Source: Anagrus nilaparvatae
Taxonomy: Eukaryota; Arthropoda; Insecta; Hymenoptera; Mymaridae
Reading direction: 5' to 3'
NCBI GenBank assembly: GCA_022575985.1
Contig: JAKSXM010000007.1
Span: forward strand, 54,652,501-54,716,500
DNA: 64,000 nt
The notes beneath the pieces were generated by a model. It ran no database searches. It was not told the origin of the DNA and saw nothing but the letters and a program-made list of their open reading frames with translations. Made by a program: the position numbers and the translations under genes. The stretch's first letter is position 1, and every line of letters begins with the position of its first letter. Shown here one piece after another: positions 1 to 11,729 of the stretch.

Positions 1-314
1 GGAGGCAACGTTTTAGATCTAGTGCCAAATTTATATTAATTATCGAATCCCGATCGAGACAAATTGATGGACAATTTTTTTCATTCAAAACCACTTTTTT
101 AAGTTAAATTATTAATTAATTTATCTTAAAAAATTATTTAACATCAATTAAAGAATTTAAATAATTTATTTAAAATTGTAAAAAAAAAAATTTTAATAAA
201 ATTAATGGTATGAAAATGCATTATAAATCTTTGAAATATAAGATTATTATATTTGTTCGTAGAGATCGTTACTGATACTTATATTGAATAATATGACGAA
301 CGTTAAATTAATTT

Positions 315-1190
315 AATTAAAAAAATTACAATCTGATTTAAAAAATTTAAAATTTTTGATAAATGACGAAATGTCATTAATAGGATTACGCACTTTATAC
401 CAAATAGAATCGCGGTGTAGAGAAATTTTGGCTAATGAAATTGATGAATTATTTAGTGGATTAATAAATAAAGTTAATAATTAAATTAATTATCAATTTA
501 TCCGGTGATTTTAACCAATTAACATCCGTACAGAACTGCAGCAATATTTACTACAAGAAAACATACTGATGAAATGCAATCACAGCGAAAACTTGTTTTT
601 AAAGTGTTTCAGAAATATTTATGTTTACAAAATGCACACCGACAAGAAGGTAAGCAAATGCCATATTCTAAATTATTAGACGAAATTGCCAATACTGAAA
701 TATCACAGGAAAATTATGAAGCATTACGCAATAGACGATAAAATATAATACCAAAAAATGAATTAGATTTATTTCAGCATGCTATACACTTATACCCGAA
801 ATTCTTACAAGTAGATGCACATAACGAAAAGAATTTAAAAAACACTGGAAACCCAGTAGCTCACATTATAAGAACAAATGTACTTATAATGCGTTCAGGA
901 TTACAAAATATTCTATACTTATCTAAAAATTGTCGTGTTATATTATTGAAAAACTTATGGACTGCTGGAGGTTTAATCAATGGTACTTTAGGGTATGTCA
1001 TAGAAATAATTTATTCAGAAAATGATTCACCGCCGCAATTACCTGAAGCAATCATGATAGAATTTGACAATTACTGAGGACCATATTTATATAAAAAATT
1101 TTTTTCCGATAACTCCACTAACCCGTACATTGACGCATAATAAAATACAATGCAACAGAACACAAATTCCACTTAAATTATCTTATTCGA
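315..1190 (+). pseudogene. Broken PIF1-type helicase (Helitron/Helentron)
   Basis: Remnant of a superfamily 1B DNA helicase of the PIF1 type, which in Helitron/Helentron elements is the motor domain of the Rep-helicase replicase. Translation in shifting frames gives, in order: LKNLKFLINDEMSLIGLRTL near 330-410 (Walker B-like DEM followed by the usual SMIG-type stretch), LSGDFNQLT near 490-525 (motif III, normally GDFxQLPP), a linker with LLDEIANTEIS and NYEALRNRR at 670-740, then an uninterrupted 889-1077 stretch with RVILLKNLWTAGGLINGTLG, the conserved part after the helicase core, ending in IMIEFDNY. After a stop, ITPLTRTLTH and CNRTQIPLKLSY continue to about 1190, where the intact family has a Q-rich motif. 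Several stops and frame breaks make it inactive. The N-terminal Walker A (GKT) segment and any Rep domain are not visible. Family call is strong; assignment to a specific element is inference. Confidence 0.85.
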
Positions 1191-1353
1191 ATTTAAAATT
1201 AAAATTATTTATATACTAAATCATATAAATATGAAATGAAAATACTTTTATTATTAATAATAAAATTATTACTTATCTTTAAAATTATTTTTTTATAAGA
1301 AATCAGAATTTTATGGTTTATAAGGAATTATTAGATAAATCTATAAATTTTCA

Positions 1354-1394
1354 GTGGCTTCGCTCAGTCTCACACATATTCGCGGTAATCTAGT
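1354..1394 (+). mobile_element. Possible Helentron 3' terminus
   Basis: GGCTTCGCTC at 1356-1365 is followed by TTCGCGGTAATCTAGT, ending in CTAG at 1390-1393. The two large elements at 3.1-8.1 and 52.5-56.5 kb end with the same layout (AGCTTCGCTCT, then CGACGGTATCTAGT). Lying just 160 bp past the helicase remnant, this may be the 3' end of the element that carried it. No clear hairpin is seen, so this is tentative. Confidence 0.4.
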
Positions 1395-2138
1395 GTTGTA
1401 TTATTACACAAAAAATTTTTTTTCTCACTTTTTAATGAATAGAACTTTGGTTCTCTTAGCTGAGAGCCAAGATAATAGATTAACTAGTTTCGATAGAATA
1501 CAAAAGATGTGTTAATTAATTTACGTGCCTTCATTTCATCTTCCTACCTTAGCCCTGACCTAACATTTTACAAACTTATATAAAAAACTATTATTTATCC
1601 TGCTGAAAGAAAACTACAATCTATAGCTATAAATAAATTTAATTTCTTGAATAATTATTCCCAGTACCTTGTGTTTATTTTATTTGGGCTTTTGGGTCTA
1701 GAACTCTAGAACTTAAGTCTCAATGTTATTAGATATAGATTCTAAGGTTTCTATTTCCAAACCATGCTACTATATCTTATAAATCAACGCAAAAACTTTC
1801 GATTGATCACAGTTTTTAGCCTACTTTTAACTCTTACAAATACCACAGAAGAACGATAAAATCTATACTCTTTCGAAGCGCAGAAATCGCATTTATTTAC
1901 TCAGCTATGTTCACCTTTTTATCTGCAGATATTCAATCGAAAACATACATGTGCATATAATACGATCTAAAAATGCTAGATACGTTTCCATAAACTGTGG
2001 ATAAATAGCCGCAGATAGTGGCGTAAATTTAATATGCACCATATACGCCATGGCTGTGGAGCCCTTTTCCGTTTTCTATAAGAGTCTATAACAAAATTTT
2101 AAATTTTTTAATACTCCAAAAACTAAGTGGTAAAATGC

Positions 2139-2515
2139 GGTACCGATCTTACTCGACACGAAAAAAATTGAACACATCACTTTTGAACACCGAAATCAAA
2201 ACACATAAAACTCAACACAGTAAATATTTAACACTATTTGTTGCACACGATTTAAATTGAACACAAACTTTTTCAGCACATTTTATTTGACACAAATTCA
2301 ACACAAAAAACTGAAATTTAATTAATTTTTACGCGATTTGCATAAAAAATTCAATTTTGTGTTGAATAAAACGTGTAAAAAAAAATTGTGTTCGATTTAT
2401 ATGGTGTGCAAAAAATTGTGTTAAAAAAAAATGCGTGTTGAATTTTGCGTGCTTTAATTTCGGTGTTTGAAAATGATGTGTTCAATTTTTTTTGTGTTAA
2501 ATAAGATCGCTACCG
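2139..2515. mobile_element. Foldback MITE with 8-bp target duplication
   Basis: Both halves are inverted copies of each other: GGTACCGATCTTA at the left end pairs with TAAGATCGCTACC at the right, and the arms contain many AACAC/GTGTT motifs (about 2139-2325 against 2330-2515). TAAAATGC lies directly outside both ends (2131-2138 and 2516-2523). An 8-bp duplication is typical of hAT and P superfamily elements. No coding capacity; the whole element would fold into one long imperfect hairpin. Confidence 0.8.
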
Positions 2516-3261
2516 TAAAATGCTTCAGATTTAATAAGAAAATTTCAGAGGATAAATACTTATAAATGTTGAAAATTTTCAGAAAACTCGTATATTTTTT
2601 CAAACCCTAAAGCGAATGGTCTCAACTCGATATTACAAGGCAATTTATTCCGTATAATTGTTATAATCTTCAAATAATAAGTTGAAACTAAAGTTATTTT
2701 AATTAATTTTGTCTTACATAAAATTTTTAATATTAAATTGCTTGCAGAGAAATCTATTCATGAATTTTGATCAACTTCTCTATTAAATGGCATTAACCTA
2801 ATCGACATCTCAAAATTCAAAAGCTAAAAATTTCACTGATATAAAATCTCAAGTTAATTTTAATAAATTTTAATTTTAATTTTAAATCTTAAGTTAATCT
2901 CAATTCTAAATTTTAGAAGTTACACGTTTAGGTTGATTTTCTGAAAATTTCATGCAGACACATTTTAGTTTGTAATATCAAGCAAACTGCTTGAAATAAC
3001 AATTGAAGCAACCTAACCGTGTAAAGATAATTTTTGTATATTATAAATGAATAATTATATTAATAATACAATATTTTAATTAATAAAATAATTATAGAGC
3101 GAAGCTCTACCTTAATGGATGCAAAAATCGACACCTTTCGGACACGATATAGCCAAAACGATCAAACGGAATGCTTTCATTTTTTAAAACTGAGTTTATT
3201 TTATCGAGTTAATGAACCCTATTGTTTTTGGGCCCAATCTGGTATTTCTAAAGGCATGTTT

Positions 3262-3390
3262 ATTCTTGTACTTTTGCTTCATACAGGTGAAAAACCTTCT
3301 AAATGTTATCCGCGCGATAAATTTCATAGCTTTTGCATAAACTTTGCATCAGCGAAATATCATAAAAATACAAAATCACACAAGATTCTT
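3262..3390 (+). pseudogene. Possible captured C2H2 zinc-finger exon fragment
   Basis: Inside the Helentron-like element, a pyrimidine-rich tract (3261-3284) ends in ACAG at 3283-3286, a good 3' splice site, followed by codons for GEKPSKCYPRDKF. Read across the junction the frame gives HTGEKPSKC, the standard linker between C2H2 zinc fingers plus the first Cys of the next finger. The second Cys position is CGC (Arg), one transition from TGC, and a later HKNTKSH could be the remains of the His pair with a lost codon. Many zinc-finger genes have an intron at this linker. The frame continues open from 3115 to 3534, but only this part looks related to a known family. Copy 2 keeps the linker (52681-52720) and then diverges. 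Capture of a host fragment is inference. Confidence 0.45.
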
Positions 3391-3392
3391 AT

Positions 3393-4020
3393 ATTTTTAG
3401 GCACGATCACCCTATGTATGCAATACATAGATGAAATCGTGCCTTATAAGTTTGTCAGGTCAAAAAACGGAAAAATTTCTAAATTGTACAATTCGTGGAG
3501 AAATTTGGTCCCCAGGTCATTCCGATGCCTCTAAATGCTTATATTGCCTTGTTGTGTGTAGGGATGTATGTTCGAGAAAGTGTATCCTCAAGATCACAGA
3601 ACCTACTCGATGAATCAAAAATCCCTTAAACCAAATTTTTTGAAATAAGATCTATTTGTATGGTTTTCAATTTCAAGTGATTTCATCAAGTACTTGCAGA
3701 GAAATGTCCTAAAAACTGATTTCAGATATCAAAAAAAATTATTAAAACATAATAAAAATGGTAAAAAATGAATTGGTTTTGAATTTAATACATCCAAAAT
3801 GTGGTTAATGATCTAAAATAACCAGAAAATAACTAAATTAATTGAAATTTATTTTTTAGGAACGATAACCCTGTGTATGCAATACATAGATAAAATCGTG
3901 CCTTAAAAGTTCATCAGGTTAAAAAACGAAAAAGTCTTAAAATTCTTCAATTTATGGAGGAATTTGGTCCCAAGGTCATTCCGATGCCTCTACATGCTTT
4001 TATTGCCTTGATGTATAATA
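3393..4020 (+). repeat. Direct duplication inside copy 1
   Basis: The stretch around 3393-3545 (GGCACGAT ... ATGTATGCAATACATAG ... ATCGTGCC, then TTTGGTCCC and TTCCGATGCCTCTA) recurs at about 3858-4010. Copy 2 has only one version (52753-52900). Each version contains an inverted repeat, AGGCACGAT with ATCGTGCCT about 30 bp apart, around the palindrome CTATGTATGCAATACATAG. The duplication explains about half of the extra length of copy 1. Confidence 0.75.
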
Positions 4021-4964
4021 ATAGATAATAGTTTTCAATTTATGAGGGCGTGGATCCCTTCAACGTTATTAAAGAGAAAATACTCAATGAATATGTGATC
4101 GTGCCTGAAATAAAAAAGCCTTAGCTTTTTTATAATTCTTTACGATTTTTATTATTTATTAATTAATCCAAATTTTATTCAATTAGACATTTAACGCCCA
4201 AAAGCCTATCTACGAGTTCTAAATTAATTTTAAAACCAAAACCTATTTTTCAAGTCTCTATTATCAGAATTCGATTTCAAACTTTCTATAAAATTAACCG
4301 GAAAGTCGTTATTTAGGGTAAAAGTTGGATACTAAAAAAAATCGACACGCTGCTTATCAGTATTGTAAATAGCATCAAAAAAAGGTATATTTAATGAAGA
4401 ATAATAAAATTTTCATTTTTTGTATATGTTTTAGGACACATTTTTTTTGCTTGATTTTTCTTAATTTGAAAATGGCGGATGGAGAATTAGAAAAAATTAC
4501 GAAAAACGAGTTACATTAGATTATTTGTTTTTAGGAATATTTTTTGGAATTTTACATAAATATTGGTTTTAAAATTAATTTAGTATTCAAAAAGAAATCT
4601 AAACGTAAAATTTCAAATATTAATATAAGATATATATTTTTGGACTAAACCTAGTTCAAAGAATTTGCAACTCCATCCGTATGCATTCTATGTATAATTC
4701 CATTATCATTGAATTTTTTTATTCTTACACATGGATCAGTTTGAAAAATTGATTTGAAACTAATAACTAATAAGTTTTTAATTCTTCTGAAGGTTACTTC
4801 ATTGAAATAAAACCGGTTGTTTAAAAACTGATTTTTTTAAATAGCGTAATTTTATTAAATAAAAAAGAGATTAGGAACCTGGTAATAATAATGGTATGGT
4901 AATAAGTGCGTGTAAGTATTACACAGCTAAATTTTGGCACAGAGATATTCAAGACCTAAATACA

Positions 4965-5411
4965 TACACTTTCGTATTCTAATTTTTTCGGCCACGTGTT
5001 TTGGAAAAAGTTACACAAAAATGGCCAATTTAAAAAAAAAAACTAAAAGTAAGTATGAAACCCTGGAATAGGCTAGGTTTTTAACTAAGACCAAAACATA
5101 ATAAGTTTATATTTGACATTTTTCGGTATATTAATTCTGGAGAGACATGTCGGGCCATTGAAGACCTTTATCCGAGCTCAAAATCATGTACACTATAAAC
5201 TAAGAGCGTGAATATACCGGGTCTTCAATAGCCGACATGCCCTTCCAGAGCCAAAATACCAAAATATTTAAAATATAAATTCAGTATGTTTTGGCCTAAT
5301 ATAAAAATCTAGTCTAATCCGGGGTGTCATAATTTCAGTTTTTCTTCCAAAAATTGGTTAACTTTTTTTAGTACACATGACCAAAAAAATTAGAATACAA
5401 AAGTAGGTATG
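4965..5411. repeat. Long imperfect inverted repeat (foldback)
   Basis: Arms of about 215 bp (4965-5185 and 5195-5411) pair with each other: GTATTCTAATTTTTTCGGCC against its complement near 5400, and GACATGTCGGGCCATTGAAG (5140-5165) against CTTCAATAGCCGACATGCCC (5223-5243). Copy 2 of the host element has only part of the right arm, so the left arm probably arose by inverted duplication within copy 1. Confidence 0.8.
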
Positions 5412-5639
5412 CTTTGATTCTGAAATACGCAATCTGGGGTACAAGTGGCTGAGAAGTTGAGGACATGAAATCAGCAAAAACTACCCCATTTTAGTTTTTT
5501 TGCAATATTTTGAAAGCAGAGCTAAAATTATCTAATTAACTGCCGTTTTTTGAAGAAAGGGTAAGAAAATATTTAGGTTCAATAATTACAAGCTCTAATT
5601 GGGCTATAAGACTAATTATAGGACGTGAAAACTAAACCT

Positions 5640-6012
5640 CTAAAAAGGACTAGTTATAATACATAAATAATAAACAACATTACAATAAAATCGCTATTCT
5701 TATAATTTGTAATTATCACCTTTACTAGATGTTAAGATTCTAAACCCAAATTATTTAGATTCTGTAAACCTGTATTATTTTAAGTCCTTAAATTGAAAAT
5801 ATTCTAAGTCCCTCAACTCAAATTATTAAAAGTCTCTAAACCCGGAATATTTTAAGTCCCTAAACTTGAATTTTTCTAAGCCTCTCAAAGTAAATTATTC
5901 AAAGTCCCTAAATATAAAATATTTTAAGTTCCTAACCCCACATGATTTTTGACATTTGACCCCACTTGATTTTCAGATTCACAGGTTACCCCTCCTTAGA
6001 AACATGTTCAAT
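5640..6012 (-). mobile_element. G-run family element, inverted, in copy 1
   Basis: Reverse complement of the family best seen at 37920-38485. It holds about seven degenerate ~27-bp repeats (CTAAGTCCCTAAA-type, 5745-5935) and ends with AACATGTTCAATGTT at 5999-6015. The block 5640-5750 aligns with 38318-38405 on the opposite strand (AATCTTAACAACTAGTAAGG and TGATAATTACAAATTATAA shared). Present in copy 2 at about 54040-54420. Confidence 0.7.
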
Positions 6013-6799
6013 GTTAAAACTACGATTTTTGCAGCAAATTGAAAAATTGATCATTTTGGGACAAAAACGGGCATTCAATTTACTGACTGTAAAGAAGAGA
6101 ATTTAATATAAAAAATTAGAAAGGTAATAATGTTTTGCAAACAAATAATTCTAAAGGACAAATAAAGAATTTTTAGAAAAAAGCTTTTAGAAAATTGTTG
6201 AGACCTATAAAACCCATTTTTGTCTAAAATTGCAATTTTTGAGATAATTTAAAAATTAATCATTTCGGGAAAAAAATGACCATTTGGTTAAATTGCTATA
6301 ACATTGAGAAAAATCCAAGGCTTGAAAAATGACTTTAATACCGAAAAATTGTGACCAACAAGAAGTGTTTTTGTTAATTAACTAACTAAAAAGCAATATT
6401 ACCAAAAAACTACATTTAAAATCCTTGTGCATAGTATTATGCACATATTCTTGTGCCTAGAAGGCCCGTTGGAATAAACGGAGGTTATCGGAGGTTATCG
6501 GAGGTTTTTTTCAATTATTAATGAAAGTAATTTGTAATATGGTTTCCTAAAGTTAACGGTCTCTTGTTAACGAAAGCAAAGTAAAGACTCCGAAAAATCT
6601 GCCCTCTTATTGCATCTTTGTTAACTTTTTGCATAAGGGAACTTAAGCAAAATTTTTTCTTGCAAAATCTTTGTTATTACATGATCTTCCGGTGCTGGAC
6701 ATGGTATTTTTAAAGTCATATGACAAAATTAAATTCATAGGTTGGTATCAATGGGACCTCCGTATGTTGCGTTCACTTATACTACGATATAATAGTGTT

Positions 6800-7280
6800 A
6801 GTGTATGTTAATGCCAGGCAGGGGTGGGTAAAAAAGTGATGTTTTGGGGGGGGGGTAAATACAGGGCGATACAGAGCGAATGCATTGTTTGCTTATTAGT
6901 TAACCAATCGCAGCTAAGATTACAAGCATCAACAACTAGCGATGCACCTAATAAAATAAAATTCACGTCCCACCCGGGATCACCGTGTATTGACGTTTTA
7001 GGGGGGGGGGTTGAAATATTAACGACGTTTTTAGGGGAGAGGGGTATGAAATGGACTTAGAATATTTCCGATTAAGGGACTTAGAATAATTTAAAGTGGG
7101 AGTAAGCACAAGAACTTAGAATATTTTAGGTTTATGGACTTAGGATAATTTAAATTTGGGATTTATTGTAATTTTGATCTTAGGACTTATAAAAATTAGG
7201 GAATATACGTTAAAACGTTATAAGTGAACATGATTCATGATCGTTGGTTGTGTGAAAACACAAACCAGTTATAAGTTTTT
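6800..7280 (+). mobile_element. G-run family element, direct, in copy 1
   Basis: Contains two runs of ten or more G (6846-6856, 7001-7010), about four degenerate GGACTTAGAATAATTT repeats (7052-7190), and the family end ACATGATTCATG then CACAAACCAGTTATAAG (7228-7276). The 6824-7060 open frame across the G runs is an accident of this composition. Its equivalent in copy 2 is about 55180-55635, with shorter G runs. Confidence 0.65.
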
Positions 7281-8474
7281 TTCATTTTTTCTTAAATTCA
7301 GGGATAGTTTTATCCATTTTTGCCCCGTATAGGAGGTAAATTAAATAAAAGTTAAAATAGGATAAAACTTTTTCAAATGCAAGATTAAAAGAAAAGTAAA
7401 GAAAAAAACTCACATTGTATTTTTCCGATTTTATCTTACCCTGGAGATATTTTTCAACACCAATAGTTAGCTCTAATATTCCTTTATCGATACAGAATAA
7501 AAGAATAAATTCAATATTTAGATAATTACTCTTAAAATGTGGCACTATTAATTTGATCATTAGTTCCAAAATATTGTGAAAAAACTCATAAGATGGAATG
7601 TTTCTGCTGTATTTTCCTATTTTCTAACCCAGTAGGACCCCAAATTCGGATTCAACGACATACAAAACCTACAGAAGACTTTTTCTTTCTCTGGTTGACG
7701 AATTCTGAAACCGTTACACGACATTCTGACTTGTGTATAATATTATTTTGGTAATTATGTTAATTGAGGGGTATTAGAGTTCAGAGTAACTTTTTTGTAG
7801 TTGGTGAATTCTAGAAAAAGGACGTAATAACAAAGTTCCGCCAACAAAAGTTTGGTTGAAATCTTTTCAGCAAACAAATAATAAGGTTTCAAAATAAGGG
7901 GCAGATTTTTCGTGTACTTTTTGGCCAATACTTAAAAATTTTAACTATGCTTAACATTTTTTTACGTCTTATTTAAACATTATTATTGAACTCAATCTAA
8001 TCAAAGCTTTTAAAATCCCTAAATTAAAAAATTACTGAAACTCTTTTCTTGCTTTTTTCTAACATGATCAGCTTCGCTCTACCCGTCTTCGACGGTATCT
8101 AGTATTTTTATTAATAATATAATATATTACTAATATAATATTTTATTAATAATATTTTCAATTAAACATGAATTTAAAAAAAATATTGGATAGTTATGAC
8201 ATCTTTCAATTATATTAAATAAAAAGCTTTTAAGCACAGTTGGTATTATTTGTAAAGTACAGATTCCCTCAAACTTGAACCTTCAGACTTACCCTATGTC
8301 GGTATCAGAATTGTGAATGAGGTACTCTTTTATCATTTGCTACTAAAGCTTTCATTATTTTCTGAATAATCTCATTCAGATATTAACAGTTGACTTATTA
8401 ATTTTATTTTGTTAAAATTATAATTTTAAAATGTTAGCTTTAATAAAACTAATTTTTTTTTGGTTCCTCAAAAG

Positions 8475-8721
8475 CAGGGATAGCAAATATTGTAATTTTC
8501 CATTACCCATTACAATTAACGAATTTGTAATGAGTAATGGAAAATAATAATGATACATTAATAATATTACTAACCATTACTTTTTGTAATGGTTAATAAT
8601 TTTTTGGCCATTAACCATTACAAAAAGTAATGTAGTAATTGGACAATGAATAATTACTATTAATAAAAAATGTAGTTAATTGGAGGAATATTACGAATGT
8701 AATGGAGATATGCTATCCCTG
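8475..8721. mobile_element. hAT-type MITE
   Basis: A 247-bp element with ends CAGGGATAGCA and TGCTATCCCTG (11-bp TIR). The flanks are CCTCAAAAG (left) and CCTCAAAG (right), an 8-bp target duplication with one extra A. CAGGG ends and 8-bp duplications are hAT hallmarks. The interior holds further inverted repeats built on CATTACTTTTTGTAATGG. It sits inside the palindromic terminus of the larger foldback element, so it is the younger insertion. Confidence 0.8.
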
Positions 8722-8830
8722 CCTCAAAGAGGAACCATTGTGATAGGTCAAATTTCAATTTTTGATTTTTTGGCATATAAGCACGTTTTGAGACCCCAGG
8801 AAGCTAAAAAACTGGTTTTAAAAAAAAGTA

Positions 8831-8834
<4 letters not shown>

Positions 8835-8866
<32 letters not shown>
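8835..8866. repeat. (TG)n microsatellite
   Basis: About 16 TG units in the left arm of the foldback element. The right arm has a short (CA)n-rich tract at the matching place (12781-12800), so the microsatellite is part of the element and expanded in one arm. Confidence 0.95.
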
Positions 8867-8869
<3 letters not shown>

Positions 8870-9540
8870 ATGTAATTGGTGATATTTCACAAACATTATT
8901 GAGTTAAGACCTAATTTTGTTTTCAAAAATTTTTTTATTAAAGAAGCTCAAGGTACTTTTGTTTTTTAAATTTGGATGTAATACCTCATTTATTTCCACG
9001 AAAGTACTCATATTTGAAAGTATAGTTTTTACTCGATATCTCGAATCTTATAATTAATTTTTTGAAAATTTTTTTCCCAAATTTTCACCACAAAAAAATA
9101 CAAAAAATACCAAATTTTTTTTTCTTTTTGGATGAAGTACCTAATTTATTTCTATGAGAGTACTAGTTTTAGACAGTTCGTTTATAGTAATTTTTTGGAT
9201 CTGATAGCGAATTTTTCCAAAATTTATTTCTCAAAATTAAAAAAGTTTTTTTAAACTGCAATATTTTTTTTTTTGGTGTACATAATACTTCATTTAATTC
9301 CATGAAAGTACTATCTTGAATAATTATTATCCAATGAATTACATTAGATTTTATTTGAAAAAAATAGATTTAGTTAACACATAATTATTCAATACATAAA
9401 TTTTCTTTTAACTTTTAAAAGTTAATAGAAATGAGTGTATGATTGCATGGTTGTAATTGGTGATATCTGTGACATATTGAAGTATTTATCTCATTGTTTG
9501 AGGAACCTTAGTGCCAGCTAGTTGACAGGGTATTTTTTTA

Positions 9541-11279
9541 ATACTTAATGATTATAAATTTAAAAAGAAGAAGAGTTAATAAATTTAGAGCTACCTTTAG
9601 AGCTTTCTCTGCAAATTTTTATAACCATGTAATTTTTTAATGATGTTATATACTCTTGAAAAAAAAAATAATTAATAAGTAATACTTTTTTATAGTAATT
9701 GCAACAAGTGCATAAAATTTTAAATAAACAATATTATTATGTACCTTAATGATCATTAAGTGCACTGGTAATTATTCTTGTGTTTAATTCCTGTTATAAA
9801 AATTTCGCATAGTTTCATTAACAGTATTGAAAAAGTACTATTTTACTGAGATAATAAAAACGATAATTTAGCTAACGTATTAAGAAACTAACCCAATATA
9901 ACAGGTGTCCCTAATGTAAAATTTTATGTTATAAAAACTCGTAAAGAAACGATAGTGGTTATGTACCAGAGAATGCAAATCATGGAAGAAATGATCTACA
10001 CTAAGTTATCGCATTTTTGGACGCTAAAAAAAATTTCGAAGATTTGATATATATTTTTTGATGATTATTTTTTAATAATTAGAAAGATATACTGACTTTT
10101 TTTAAAAAATTTGCATTCAAAAGGAATTTTCAAAAATTATAAGGGGCCACAGAAGCACAAAAATTTTAAAATCAGTTGTTTTGGTTTTTAAAAAAATTTA
10201 TTGATTTAATTTTTAAAAAATGTGTCTTGTGCCCTCGGCATTAAAAAAGCTACGTTAAAGTTTTATAAAAAAATTTTTTAATATTATCATCACTTCGGGA
10301 ATTTTAGGAAATTCGAAAAAAATTCTAGATTTCCTATTCTAGGTTCTGTGTACCCTTGAAAAAGTAAATTCTCAAACTTGAAATCGGAACTCACATTATT
10401 AACTACTTTAAGCTTTTTCTAATTAATTAACGAAATTTTAGGATTTATTAATTAAAAAATTCTTTAATTGAAACGAATAAGTTTATTTTCACTTAACAAT
10501 TATGTTTTTCTTAAATACTATAATGTTTCATATGAAATTCATAAGAAATACTCTTTTTTTCCATTTAAGCCTTATATGAGTTTTATATGATATCCATTTT
10601 GTAATTAAAATTCATTATTATATTTAGAAATTTATTGAGTGAAATTTTCCAAAATAATTAAAATTTATTAAATGTTGATTTTTTATTTTTATAACTTTTT
10701 ACCAAAACTAATAACGTTTATGAAATATAAATAATCAATTCTTAAAGCAAATATGGATCCGTATTTCATAGTATGAAATCCTTTTTCTGTCATCCTGAAT
10801 TCATATTTTCTGTCAAAAATACAAGGATTTTATGGTTTCATGACTCAGATTTACCTCATTCCTTAATATTTTGCAAACATAAAATTATTTAAAATTTTAA
10901 TTCTACAGCACTTTGATCGATAAAATTTTTATTTAAGATTATATAAATGTTAAATAAATTATTGCAGCTAATTTTTTCAAAAGAAATAACAAAAAAAAAA
11001 TCATAATGAATAAATTAAATTAAATTATTACCTTGGAATCATTTATAGTCGAAGTTACTCATCGAAAAAAATCTTTAAAAGTCTTAAAAGTTTTAAAAGA
11101 AATGCTATTTATTTTCGAAAGTTTAACTCAATTTTCCATTGAAACAGAACAATTTTAAATTGGTTACCTGTCAAAAAATTTGAACATTTGATGACTAAAA
11201 TATATGTTAACATTTTCTCATATTTTTGAAATAGTTAGCTCCCGCTAAATTTACCCCTTTATTCCCAATTTCGGTGAAA
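9541..11279. other. Interior of the foldback element, no gene seen
   Basis: A/T-rich sequence between the two arms. No open frame of note and no recognised motif. Short local inverted repeats only, for example near 10760-10850 (TTTCATAGTATGAAATCC with GGATTTTATGGTTTCATG). Confidence 0.5.
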
Positions 11280-11729
11280 AATAAAAATACCCTGCCAACT
11301 ACCTGGCACTAAGGTTCCTCAAACAATAAGCTTAATACGTCAATATGCCACAGATATCACCGATTGCAACCATAAAATCATACATACAATTCTATTAACT
11401 TTTAAAAGTTTTTTTTATTGATAACAAATTTTCAAAAAATTAATTATCAGATTCGAGATGTCAAGTAAAAACCATATTTTCAAATATAAGTACTTTCATG
11501 GAATTAAATGGAGTATTACACCGAAAAAAAAAAAAAAAATGCAGTTGTTTAATTTTTTTGTTTTTTTAATTTAAAAAAAAAAAATTGAAATAATTCGGTA
11601 TCAGACCCAAAATGTTACTATAAAAGAACTTTCTAAAACTAGTGCTCTCATAGAAATAAATTAGGTGCTACTTCCAAAGAGAGAAAAAAATTTGGTATTT
11701 TTTGTATTTTTTTGTGACAAAAATTTTCA

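Larger units (their letters stand above)
3093..8102 (+). mobile_element. Large Helentron-like non-autonomous element, copy 1
   Basis: About 5.0 kb shared at high identity with 52493-56462. The left end carries AGAGCGAAGCTCT (3096-3108); near the right end AGCTTCGCTCT (8070-8080) is its inverted copy, followed by a small hairpin CCGTC-TTC-GACGG (8083-8095) and CTAG (8099-8102). A 5' subterminal repeat, its inverted copy near the 3' end, a terminal hairpin and a CTRR-like end are the known layout of Helentron-associated elements (HINEs). Both copies are bordered by T after CTAG. Relative to copy 2 this one carries two extra blocks, about 3340-3850 and 4816-5370, which account for the roughly 1.04-kb length difference. 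No transposase is encoded. Two G-run elements (5640-6012 and 6800-7280) lie inside, also present in copy 2, so they predate the duplication. Confidence 0.75.

Noticed and set aside
6824..7060. 78-codon frame through two G runs
   Set aside because: Gly-rich stretches come from homopolymer G; G-run length differs in copy 2, so the frame is not conserved.
3093..8102. Large repeat pair as a recent segmental duplication of host DNA
   Set aside because: Flanks differ exactly at ends that have element-like structure (subterminal repeat, hairpin, CTAG), so two insertions explain it better.
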